Below, one piece after another: positions 1 to 6,853 of a stretch of DNA of 22,616 nucleotides. The translations under genes and the position numbers were made by a program. The notes under the pieces were generated by a model, which had not been told where the DNA came from, did no database searches, and saw nothing but the letters and a program-made list of their open reading frames with translations. The first letter of the stretch is position 1. Each line of letters opens with the position of its first letter. Source of the DNA: UBA5359 sp002410925 [NCBI: bacterium UBP13_UBA5359] (GTDB lineage: Bacteria > UBP13 > UBA5359); assembly GCA_002410925.1 (NCBI GenBank), contig DHPR01000014.1:1-22616 (forward strand), read 5' to 3'.

Positions 1-261
1 CTGGATGCACCAGGGATGCTTCATCATGTAATGGTGAGAGGCATCGAGCAGGGCAAGTGAAAAGCATACCCGAACTATACAGGATTTGATAAAGAGAGAA
101 GCCCAAGTCAAGGCATTAAAAACGATGAGCGGATTATAGGCAGCTCGGAATTTATTGTTGCGGCTCACGCTACGTGGCCGGTTAGAAATCGGAATATTTG
201 GCCGGGAGATGGCGACATAAGCAAGGGAGAGGCAAAGCCTCTCCCTTGTGCAGTAGTTTAA
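1..261 (+). pseudogene. Remnant of REP-associated Y1 (IS200-like) transposase
   Basis: Frame 1 opens with LDAPGMLHHVMVRGIEQ, which matches the conserved N-terminal stretch of REP-associated tyrosine transposases (Y1_Tnp), including the metal-binding HH-type motif (LHHV). A stop codon at 58-60 interrupts it. The same frame resumes with NDERIIGSSEFI at about 121-156, like the C-terminal DERILGSGDF block of that family. The middle of the protein, with the catalytic tyrosine helix, is missing. The gene is therefore a decayed scrap with an internal deletion, and it may begin left of the window. These proteins nick and mobilise short palindromic repeats; this copy cannot be active. Family assignment is from recalled motifs. 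Confidence 0.6.
223..247. repeat. Perfect 11-bp inverted repeat with AAA loop
   Basis: AAGGGAGAGGC (223-233) and its exact complement (237-247) are separated by AAA. Neither side has a T-tract, so it is not a convincing terminator. It sits just after the Y1 transposase remnant, whose family acts on REP-like palindromes, so it could be a leftover target hairpin. Confidence 0.6.
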
Positions 262-302
262 TACTTACTGAGAACTCATTCTACAGGGCTAGCTCTGACC
301 AC

Positions 303-792
303 CTATTTGACCAAATCTATGTCTATGGGCAGAGCCAGGGTATCAGCTCCCCTTTTCAGGCATTCGACGGCGATGCGATTTATCTTTCTCGGTGCTCCCA
401 TCGAATGCTCGTAGATAGTGCTCATGGCCTCAAAGGTGAAGATATCGGCTGGGGCTCCGGCGTATTCCAGGTGTGCGGCAACATAGCCCTGGGTTTTATC
501 CATACTCAGCCCTTCAAGAGAATACTGCATGGTAACGCGGTCTCACAGAGCCGCTGTAGCCGGTCTTCTCAACTTCTGGCGAATAGCCGGGTGCCCGATG
601 AAGATAAGGATCAGGTAATCTCTGACGGCGCTGGTCTTGCTCATACCCACCTGGCCGGATACCAGTGATGCCGCCCTCCTCACAGAGGCCACAGAGGTGT
701 TTCTGCAACTCTTCCAGTTGCCGGTAGCGGTAAAGGGGCATAATCTGCTTGGTAAAGGGCTGGCGGGTAAGGATCTTGTGGATAATTACCAC
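303..792 (-). pseudogene. Frameshifted ExeA-like AAA ATPase of a transposon
   Basis: The minus strand carries, in three pieces, an ATPase of the ExeA/TniB-like type that accompanies DDE transposases. The N-terminal piece (from 792) reads PFTKQIMPLYRYRQLEELQK. A frame change near 645 gives a Walker A-like GQVGMSKTSAVRDY, where the usual GKT has become SKT. This runs straight into LILIFIGHPAIRQKLRR, so the roughly 90 residues normally between Walker A and the sensor region are deleted. A stop near 546 is followed by MQYSLEGLSMDKTQGYVAAH and a C-terminal helical part ending at 303. The gene is clearly dead. No partner transposase remains in the window. The family call rests on recalled conserved blocks. 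Confidence 0.65.
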
Positions 793-868
793 TCCATCGC
801 CAAGACGGTTTATGTATGCAAGGGGCTGGCAGTCAGCATGACAAACCCTGGTGAGGGTGATATTATAC

Positions 869-1279
869 CTATTGAAAACACTTTGAAGGCATTGCCATAT
901 TTTTCTCCCACCTGCTTACAGTGCCAGGAGCGACTCCAAATTGCCGTGCCAGCTGTGATTGAGTCATTCCGACAATCTTACGATAGGCAATTATCTTTTC
1001 ACTCAAGCTCATACCTGATATACTCTTTGTAATAGTATCAGGTACATAGCCCAAGAATTCAAAGATCTTAGGCATGTGCCAAGAGGCAGGAGTGAAGCGG
1101 TGTTTTTCCCAATTGCAAATAGTCTCCCCAGTAACGCCGATGATTTCAGCAACTTCCGGTTGTTTCAGCTTCATGTCCAATCGTTTCTTTCTGATATGGT
1201 CACCAATGGTATCGAGTCTCTTGGGATAGGCTCCCGGGAGGGGTTTTGATGCTTTTAGTTCTACCTTGCAAAAAGGCAA
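869..1279 (-). CDS. Small protein with two XRE-type HTH domains
   Basis: This probable DNA-binding protein of 136 residues starts at a TTG codon (1277-1279), giving MPFCKVELKASKPLPGAYPK, which resembles the N-terminus of a family common in Clostridia. The first HTH includes LDMKLKQPEVAEIIGVTGET and the second GMTQSQLARQFGVAPGTVSR, both with helix-turn-helix spacing and a following W-E-K. The open frame extends to 1492, but that part is antisense to the neighbouring hydrolase and looks like a shadow. No good Shine-Dalgarno precedes the TTG. The C-terminus (ending SKCFQ) is shorter than I expect, so it may be clipped. It sits in decayed mobile DNA and starts 18 bp from the divergent hydrolase gene. 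Its target is unknown, and it may itself be a remnant. Confidence 0.55.
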   Translation of the reverse strand: MPFCKVELKASKPLPGAYPKRLDTIGDHIRKKRLDMKLKQPEVAEIIGVTGETICNWEKHRFTPASWHMPKIFEFLGYVPDTITKSISGMSLSEKIIAYRKIVGMTQSQLARQFGVAPGTVSRWEKNMAMPSKCFQ

Positions 1280-1297
1280 TGCGACTCGGGGGACAAA

Positions 1298-2086
1298 GTG
1301 GCAGCAGATTTTGAAGCATATTCTCTGGCCAGCGGCAGCTCCGGCAATTGTTATCTTGTCAAAGGCGGTGACACCACCGTTCTTATAGATGCTGGCATTA
1401 CTCTCAAGGCTTTGACAACCGGGATGGACCATTTCGGCTTCTCTCCGTCTCAACTGAGCGGAGTCTTCGTCACTCATGAGCATAGCGATCACGTCAAGGG
1501 TGTCGGTCCCCTATCACGTCGTTATGAAACACCTGTCTATGCCAATTTACCTACTATTAAAGCTATCTTGGAACGCTGCGGCGCCGTTAATGTCAGCGAG
1601 ATGGCTATAGGACAGGAGATGGAGATAGGCCCTCTGTCCGTGCGCTCTTATAGGCTGCCGCACGACGGAGTCTGCCACGTGGGTTACGTTGTCTCGTGCG
1701 GTAGCCGATCTCTCTGCCTGGCAACGGACATAGGCTTTGTCTGCGATCCTTTGAAGAAAGAAATAGGTCAGGCCGATCTGCTGATTCTGGAATCCAATCA
1801 TGATATCAGGATGCTGGAGGAGGGGCCGTACCCTTGCTACATGAAGAAACGTATTCGTGGTTCCGGCGGTCATATATCCAACAAGGAGGCTTCCCATGCC
1901 CTGGTCGAATGCTGCAGAGGGCGCAGGCGCCATGTCTGGCTGGCTCATCTTAGCCGCATCAATAATCTGCCGTCTTTGGCCTTGATGACAGCCAGGGCGG
2001 ACCTGGAAAGGCATGGAATGGATAATATAGATCTGGCAGTAGCTGCCCGTGATGTTCCCAGCTTACACTGGAATCCCAATAGTTAA
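1298..2086 (+). CDS. Metallo-beta-lactamase-fold hydrolase, YycJ/WalJ-like
   Basis: This 262-residue protein starts at GTG 1298, with a GGGGG ribosome-binding stretch just upstream. The N-terminal strand reads SLASGSSGNCYLV, the hallmark start of the YycJ/WalJ group. The metal motif THEHSDH lies at residues 59-65 (H60, H62, D64, H65). Further likely ligands are H122, D144 (ATD) and H217 (AHLSR). Length is typical for the group, which are cytoplasmic metal-dependent phosphodiesterase or exonuclease-like enzymes; WalJ in Bacillus is linked to cell-wall and division control. Here it is not next to walRK, so it may be a paralogue. It stands alone, followed by a 227-bp gap, and no terminator is obvious. 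The fold is secure; the exact substrate is not. Confidence 0.85.
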   Translation: MAADFEAYSLASGSSGNCYLVKGGDTTVLIDAGITLKALTTGMDHFGFSPSQLSGVFVTHEHSDHVKGVGPLSRRYETPVYANLPTIKAILERCGAVNVSEMAIGQEMEIGPLSVRSYRLPHDGVCHVGYVVSCGSRSLCLATDIGFVCDPLKKEIGQADLLILESNHDIRMLEEGPYPCYMKKRIRGSGGHISNKEASHALVECCRGRRRHVWLAHLSRINNLPSLALMTARADLERHGMDNIDLAVAARDVPSLHWNPNS

Positions 2087-2109
2087 ACGGACATTAAAAA
2101 AGGGAGCGT

Positions 2110-2180
2110 GATGCCTCATTAAAAAATCCGCTCAAGCAAGAGTACGATGCCTCACGTAAAAATCTACTCGAAGGAAGAGT
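2110..2180. repeat. Two imperfect direct repeats, about 36-bp period
   Basis: Unit 1 (2110-2143) and unit 2 (2146-2180) share GATGCCTCA, then an A-rich run and AATC, then CTC.AG.AAGAGT. The second unit ends at the -35 box of the next gene's promoter. They could be operator half-sites, or the trace of a local duplication. Confidence 0.6.
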
Positions 2181-2209
2181 TGACAAACAGCTCTTAGGGT
2201 AGCTATACT
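2180..2209 (+). promoter_or_regulatory. Sigma-A promoter of the GntR/LacI gene
   Basis: TTGACA (2180-2185), an 18-bp spacer and TATACT (2204-2209) form a near-consensus promoter. It lies about 105 bp upstream of the regulator start. A tandem TTATAAGCAG/TTATAAGCAA (2221-2240) lies just downstream of the expected transcription start and is a plausible operator. Confidence 0.75.
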
Positions 2210-2220
2210 TAAAGTAATTA

Positions 2221-2240
2221 TTATAAGCAGTTATAAGCAA
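2221..2240. repeat. Tandem TTATAAGCA direct repeat, possible operator
   Basis: Two 10-bp copies, TTATAAGCAG and TTATAAGCAA, abut each other about 12 bp past the -10 box. Being exactly one helical turn apart, they place the same sequence on the same DNA face, which suits autoregulation by the downstream GntR-family protein. This is inference. Confidence 0.4.
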
Positions 2241-2313
2241 TTAAAAATATATTTATCAAAGCAGTTATTTAAGTAGATAGAAAGCTGCTTGCAACAGGGG
2301 GTGAGAGCGTAAT

Positions 2314-3405
2314 ATGCTGGAAGTTTCCAAAAATAAACCTGAACCGTTATATATCCAGCTTAAAAACCGTTTGGTCGGTCAGATTCTTAACGGAACTTAT
2401 AAGCCTGATGATCTATTGCCCTCAGATCGTAAACTGTGTGCTGAATATAAAGTCAGCCAGATAACCGCTCGCCGGGCTTTGAATGAGCTTGAACAAGAGA
2501 AATTCTTAAAGCGCATTCCGGGCAAAGGTACTTATGTCGCTTCGATATTGCCTATACTCAAGAGCTTCTCCGAGAGCCGGGAAATAGGAGTCGTTTTTCA
2601 CGATGTGTTCAAGGTCACAGAGCCTTCAATAGCTAGTCTTTTAGAAGGAGCGGCTGCTGTCGCACAGCAGTTGGGTTACACTTTACATATCTTTACTACC
2701 ATGGGAAGAAGCCTCTTTGCAGGCAACAGCGCTTTATATCATAGCATTGAGCAAAAAAACCTGGCAGGATTGCTCTTGTTAAGTCCAATGGAAGAAACTG
2801 AGATAAAAAGGTTGCTGGAGAGCCAATGTCCTTTTGTCGTCGTAAGTGATATGTATACCAATATACATGTGCCGACTGTATACTGCGACGATAGTACTGT
2901 TGCTTATAATGCTGCAAAGGAGTTACTGGATAAAGGACATCGCAAGATAACTCTGGCTGTAAACCAATGGTTGCCGGTTACTCCTCATATCATACGAGGA
3001 AGGGAACGTATGAGCGAGGGGTATGCCAGAGCTCTTAAAGAGTATGAATTGGATGATATAAATATAATAACTAATTATCTGTCAAGGCCTAATCAGGATA
3101 CCTCTGAAATTAAAAAAGATCTCCGTAAGGCTTTGGATCAGAGTACAGCCTTTATAGTATCAGGCGATAATCTGGCGCAGGCAATATACAGCTCTATCAA
3201 AGAACAGGGGAGAGTAATCGGTAAAGATATAGATCTTTTTGTATATGGAGACGATGCAAATATTTCTGATGCAAGGATTGTTCGTAAACCGTTAGACAAG
3301 CTGGGTGAATTTGCCGTCCGCAAGCTGATTGATATGCAGAACGGAATAGATGATAGAAATCAAAAAGTTATCACTGTAGATATGTATGACGGGGTCAAGA
3401 GTTGA
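2314..3405 (+). CDS. GntR/LacI-type transcriptional repressor
   Basis: This cytoplasmic regulator has 363 residues in two parts. The N-terminal GntR winged helix (about 8-77) includes PLYIQLKNRLVGQILNGTYK and the signature SQITARRALNELEQE. The LacI-type sugar-binding domain (about 91-362) includes an IGVVFHDV first strand and the SGDNLAQAIYSSIKEQG block. This is the AraR-like architecture, in which sugar binding releases DNA. The ATG at 2314 follows a strong GGGGGTGA site. The gene has its own promoter and terminator, and no catabolic operon touches it, so the ligand cannot be read from context. Candidate operators lie upstream (2221-2240). The fold and role are secure; the regulon is unknown. 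Confidence 0.9.
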   Translation: MLEVSKNKPEPLYIQLKNRLVGQILNGTYKPDDLLPSDRKLCAEYKVSQITARRALNELEQEKFLKRIPGKGTYVASILPILKSFSESREIGVVFHDVFKVTEPSIASLLEGAAAVAQQLGYTLHIFTTMGRSLFAGNSALYHSIEQKNLAGLLLLSPMEETEIKRLLESQCPFVVVSDMYTNIHVPTVYCDDSTVAYNAAKELLDKGHRKITLAVNQWLPVTPHIIRGRERMSEGYARALKEYELDDINIITNYLSRPNQDTSEIKKDLRKALDQSTAFIVSGDNLAQAIYSSIKEQGRVIGKDIDLFVYGDDANISDARIVRKPLDKLGEFAVRKLIDMQNGIDDRNQKVITVDMYDGVKS

Positions 3406-3428
3406 CCCCGTCATCCTCTTCTTTCTTG
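3386..3428 (+). terminator. Intrinsic terminator overlapping the regulator stop codon
   Basis: A perfect 13-bp stem (3386-3398 with 3402-3414) and GAG loop are followed by a pyrimidine-rich CCTCTTCTTTCTT. The TGA stop of the GntR/LacI gene lies inside the 3' arm, so termination is packed into the end of the gene. Confidence 0.75.
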
Positions 3429-3574
3429 AAATTATCCATCCCGCCTCGGATGGAAAAGCTGAACAGATAGGCATTCTTCTTCTTTCCCGCAGTTATGCAG
3501 CAAGGGTTTCAGGGTGCGGTTTTTTATGGTGATGCCAAACCGGAGAGGGATATTTTTAATTCTCTTTTAAAGAC

Positions 3575-3603
3575 TTGCCCCACAAGATATGGTGTGCTAT
3601 AAT
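3575..3603 (+). promoter_or_regulatory. Promoter of the nrdR-nrdD-nrdG unit
   Basis: TTGCCC (3575-3580), a 17-bp spacer and a perfect TATAAT (3598-3603). The spacer contains the first NrdR box and the second box lies just past the -10, so bound NrdR would block RNA polymerase. Confidence 0.8.
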
Positions 3604-3627
3604 CATCCTTGCCACAAGATATTGTAT
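3582..3627. promoter_or_regulatory. Pair of NrdR boxes
   Basis: ACAAGATATGGTGT (3582-3595) and ACAAGATATTGTAT (3614-3627) both match the known NrdR box (ACAnnATAT.. type). They are 32 bp apart start to start, three helical turns, as is usual for this repressor. They overlap the promoter of nrdR itself, so the unit should be repressed when NrdR binds dATP/ATP. Confidence 0.85.
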
Positions 3628-3662
3628 ATAAAGCTAATAACAAAGAAACCGGATGAAAGCAT

Positions 3663-4115
3663 TTGAAATGCCCTTTTTGCCAGCATTTAGAGAGTAAAGT
3701 CAGTGATTCCAGGCTAGTCGAAGATGGGGATGCCATCAGACGCCGTCGGGAATGTTTGGAATGTGGCAAGCGGTTTACCACTTATGAGCGCTTGGATGAA
3801 ATTCCCTTGCTGGTTATTAAAAAGGATGGCAGACTGGAGGTGTTCAATCGCAATAAGATTATCACCGGAGTATTTAAGGCTTGTGAAAAGAGGCCTATAG
3901 GACTGGAAATCATAGAAAATCTGGTAGACAGCATTGAGCGTGAGTTGCGTAATCGTACCGATCACGAAGTAACCAGTAAGCGGATCGGAGAAATGGTAAT
4001 GGAAAGGCTGCGTGAGCTGGATGAAGTGGCTTATGTTCGCTTTGCATCCGTTTATCGGGAATTCCGGGATGCCAGCAAATTTATTCAGATTCTAAAGAAT
4101 CTTAAAAATAGTTGA
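3663..4115 (+). CDS. nrdR: Transcriptional repressor of ribonucleotide reductase, NrdR
   Basis: The 150-residue protein begins MKCPFC from a TTG start (3663), preceded by GGATGA at 3651. The zinc ribbon uses C3, C6, C31 and C34 ([17 protein letters not shown]). An ATP-cone follows at about 49-139 ([16 protein letters not shown] ... FASVYREF). Length and layout are standard for the family. NrdR senses ATP/dATP and represses ribonucleotide reductase genes by binding paired boxes, which are present over its own promoter. The next gene is nrdD, 115 bp downstream with no terminator between, so the repressor probably controls the whole unit including itself. Very secure. Confidence 0.97.
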   Translation: MKCPFCQHLESKVSDSRLVEDGDAIRRRRECLECGKRFTTYERLDEIPLLVIKKDGRLEVFNRNKIITGVFKACEKRPIGLEIIENLVDSIERELRNRTDHEVTSKRIGEMVMERLRELDEVAYVRFASVYREFRDASKFIQILKNLKNS

Positions 4116-4230
4116 ACTTAATTTTCAGGTGTGATAATTTTGATAATTTTGGTAATATAAAAAGCAGATGAATGATAGGCCGAGATATTATTAATGCATT
4201 ATTATAAGATTAAACAGACAGGGGGATATT

Positions 4231-6291
4231 ATGGCGCAGATGGTAACGGATTCCGAGGTATCGGGAGGCACTGGTGAGGTTGGCTATCTTAATATACGTA
4301 AACGTGACGGGCGCATAGTTCCGTTCAATCCGGAGAAAATAACCGAGGCTATTTTTAAAGCCGCTCAATCTGTAGGTGGCGAAAATCCGGCTGTTGCCGA
4401 GCAGCTTACCGAGCGGGTCAAGGCCGTTATGTCCGAGACTATCGGGCAGGTTATACCGGATGTTGAGCATGTTCAGGATATAGTGGAAAAAGTCCTGATA
4501 GAGGAAGGACATGCTAAGACGGCTAAGGCTTATATCCTTTACCGTGACAGGCGAACCAGGGTAAGGGAGGGACGTTCCGATCTTATGGATGCCGTTTCCG
4601 AAATCCTGGTGGAGACCAATCGGGAAAATGCCAATATCAGCAACTCCCCCAGTGCCAAGATGCTGCAGATAGCTTCTGCCGCCAGCCGTAAGTACTATCT
4701 CTCGCGTGTCATTCCTGAAGATATGTCCATGGCGCACAGGCGAGGAGAGATGCATATTCATGATCTTGATTTCTACGGCAAGACACTGACCTGTGTACAA
4801 ATACCTCTTGGTAAATTGCTGCAGGAAGGCTTTGATACGGGCCACGGTTTTATCAGGCCACCGCGTCGCCCGGGATCGGCTGCCGCCCTGGCTGCTATCA
4901 TCCTGCAGAGCAGCCAGAACGATATGCATGGCGGGCAATCCTTTGCTTTTTTTGACCGCGATATGGCTCCCTTTGTCGAAGGCGCCTCGGAAGATGAGAT
5001 ATACCAGGCCATGGAGGCACTGGTATATAATCTGAATTCCATGCACAGTCGGGCCGGGGCGCAGGTACCCTTCAGCAGCATCAACCTGGGCGTGGAGACC
5101 AGTCAGGCCGGTCGGGCCATAACCAGAGGCCTGCTTCTGGCATATGAAAGAGGATTGGGACGTGGCGAGAGCCCGATCTTCCCCAATATCATTTTCAAGC
5201 TCAAGGAAGGGGTCAACTTCAATCCGGGAGATCCCAATTACGATCTTTTCCGTCTGGCTATCCGGGTAGCCGCCAGGCGCTTGAATCCCACTTTTAGCTT
5301 TATGGATTCCTCTTTTAATGCGCCTTATGGCATGGAGGTGGCCTATATGGGGTGCCGCACCAGGGTCATCGGCAACAGATGCGGTCCGGAGATCAGCGAC
5401 GGCAGAGGCAATCTCTCCTTTACCACTATCAATCTGCCACGGCTGGCGCTCAAAGCTCGCGGCAGCGTGGAGGAGTTCTATCGCGAATTGGAAATAATCA
5501 TGGACATGGCTGTAAAGCAGCTCTATCATCGTTATGCTATCCAGAGCAAGCTCAGAGTATCGGATATGCCGTTTCTGATGGGACAGCACCTGTATCTGGA
5601 TTCCGAAAAGCTGGCCATGGACGATTACATCGAGTCTGTTATTCGTCACGGCACTCTCTCCATGGGCTTCCTCGGTTTGGCGGAGGCTCTGGTTGCTATT
5701 ACAGGTGAGCACCATGGACAGAATTGCGATACCGGCAAGCTGGGGCTGGAGATAGTCCGGTTTATGCGGGGGTATTTAGATGCCGCTTGTCAGGACTACA
5801 ATCTAAATTATACCCTTTTGGCTACACCTGCCGAAGGGTTGGCCGGAAGATTCGTCAAGCTTGATCGCAAGGAGTTCGGCCTGATAAGCAACGTTACGGA
5901 TAAGAATTACTATACCAACAGCTTCCATGTTCCGGTAGGTTACGAAATATCCTATGCCGATAAGGTAGCTATTGAAGGTGAATACCATAAATACTGTAAT
6001 GCCGGGCATATAAGCTACGTGGAGCTGTCCGCTCCGCCGGTTCATAATCTGGAGGCGGTTGAGGCCATGATACGCCGCATGGCACGCTCCGATATGGGAT
6101 ATGCCGGCATAAATTTCCCTGTGGACGAATGCCGGGGTTGTTCTTACAGCGGACTGATTCCGCAGTTTTGCCCCATCTGCGGCTCGTATGATATACGCCG
6201 GGTCAGGCGTATTACCGGGTACCTCTCCACTGTAGATCGCTTCAATGACGGCAAAAGAGCGGAGCTGGCAGATCGTGTTTGCCACTCTTGA
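4231..6291 (+). CDS. nrdD: Anaerobic ribonucleoside-triphosphate reductase (class III)
   Basis: The 686-residue cytoplasmic glycyl-radical enzyme makes deoxynucleotides without oxygen. An N-terminal ATP-cone (about 20-110, NIRKRDGRIVPFNPEKI) gives allosteric control by dATP. The barrel contains HIHDLDFY and MGCRT, with C375 the likely thiyl cysteine. Near the C-terminus a four-cysteine zinc site (C634, C637, C647, C650) precedes the radical site RRITGYLSTVDRF, with G663 as the radical glycine. ATG 4231 follows a GGGGG ribosome site. The activase gene nrdG overlaps the end. The length fits the family, and no aerobic reductase is seen in the window. Function is secure. Confidence 0.96.
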   Translation: MAQMVTDSEVSGGTGEVGYLNIRKRDGRIVPFNPEKITEAIFKAAQSVGGENPAVAEQLTERVKAVMSETIGQVIPDVEHVQDIVEKVLIEEGHAKTAKAYILYRDRRTRVREGRSDLMDAVSEILVETNRENANISNSPSAKMLQIASAASRKYYLSRVIPEDMSMAHRRGEMHIHDLDFYGKTLTCVQIPLGKLLQEGFDTGHGFIRPPRRPGSAAALAAIILQSSQNDMHGGQSFAFFDRDMAPFVEGASEDEIYQAMEALVYNLNSMHSRAGAQVPFSSINLGVETSQAGRAITRGLLLAYERGLGRGESPIFPNIIFKLKEGVNFNPGDPNYDLFRLAIRVAARRLNPTFSFMDSSFNAPYGMEVAYMGCRTRVIGNRCGPEISDGRGNLSFTTINLPRLALKARGSVEEFYRELEIIMDMAVKQLYHRYAIQSKLRVSDMPFLMGQHLYLDSEKLAMDDYIESVIRHGTLSMGFLGLAEALVAITGEHHGQNCDTGKLGLEIVRFMRGYLDAACQDYNLNYTLLATPAEGLAGRFVKLDRKEFGLISNVTDKNYYTNSFHVPVGYEISYADKVAIEGEYHKYCNAGHISYVELSAPPVHNLEAVEAMIRRMARSDMGYAGINFPVDECRGCSYSGLIPQFCPICGSYDIRRVRRITGYLSTVDRFNDGKRAELADRVCHS

Positions 6292-6853
6292 AGTAAATTC
6301 TCAGGGGTATAAAGGGGCGAAAGATATTTGCAGTGCCGGCGCTTCTCTCCCTGTAAGAGTAGCGGGCATAAGCCGTGAAAGCGTAGTGGACGGCCCGGGC
6401 ATTAGGACTGTTCTCTTCACTCAGGGCTGTCCACGAAGTTGCCCGGGGTGCCATAATCCTGATACCCAGCCGCTCGATGGCGGCGTAGTGAGGGATGTAG
6501 GCACTCTGTTTCAAAAGCTGATTGCCGATGTGGAATTTGTCAAAGGGATAACCTTCAGTGGCGGGGAGCCCTTTATCCAGGCCGAGCCGTTGGCGGAACT
6601 GGCACGTCTTTTGCGTCAAAGAGGGATGGATATAGTTATCTATACGGGATATCTCTTTGAGGATTTGCTGGAGATGAGCCGTATGGAACAGGGAATATAC
6701 TCTCTGCTGGCGGCCGGCGATATTCTGGTGGATGGTCCTTACATTGAGACGGAACGCGATCTTAACCTGGCTTTTCGGGGCTCACGTAATCAGCGTCTTA
6801 TCGATCTGCCGCCTTCACTGCAGATGGGCAAAGCGGTGGAATATGAGGTATAA
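6245..6853 (+). CDS. nrdG: Radical SAM activase of anaerobic ribonucleotide reductase
   Basis: This protein installs the glycyl radical on NrdD using S-adenosylmethionine and a 4Fe-4S cluster. Residues are counted from ATG 6245. The cluster motif is QGCPRSCPGCHNPD (C62, C66, C69), and SGGEP follows at 105-109. The homology-typical start, VRVAGISRESVVDGPGIR, lies 36 residues in. The only ordinary in-frame starts are ATG 6245 and GTG 6275, both inside nrdD and without a good ribosome site. A well-placed AAAGGGGCGA (6311-6320) precedes an in-frame ATT at 6326, so the true start may be later or non-canonical. From ATG the protein is 202 residues, long for NrdG. The stop abuts the next start. Function secure, start uncertain. 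Confidence 0.9.
   Translation: MTAKERSWQIVFATLEVNSQGYKGAKDICSAGASLPVRVAGISRESVVDGPGIRTVLFTQGCPRSCPGCHNPDTQPLDGGVVRDVGTLFQKLIADVEFVKGITFSGGEPFIQAEPLAELARLLRQRGMDIVIYTGYLFEDLLEMSRMEQGIYSLLAAGDILVDGPYIETERDLNLAFRGSRNQRLIDLPPSLQMGKAVEYEV

Noticed and set aside
223-247. Intrinsic terminator
   Set aside because: A perfect stem but no T-tract on either strand; reported as a repeat instead.
198-668. 156-codon plus-strand frame
   Set aside because: Antisense to the ExeA-like ATPase remnant, with no domain signal of its own.
2110-2180. CRISPR-like repeat array
   Set aside because: Only two imperfect units with almost no spacer between them, and no cas genes.
4210-5715. Long 501-codon open frame antisense to nrdD
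   Set aside because: It mirrors the codon usage of nrdD, has no recognisable domain, and nrdD itself is unmistakable.
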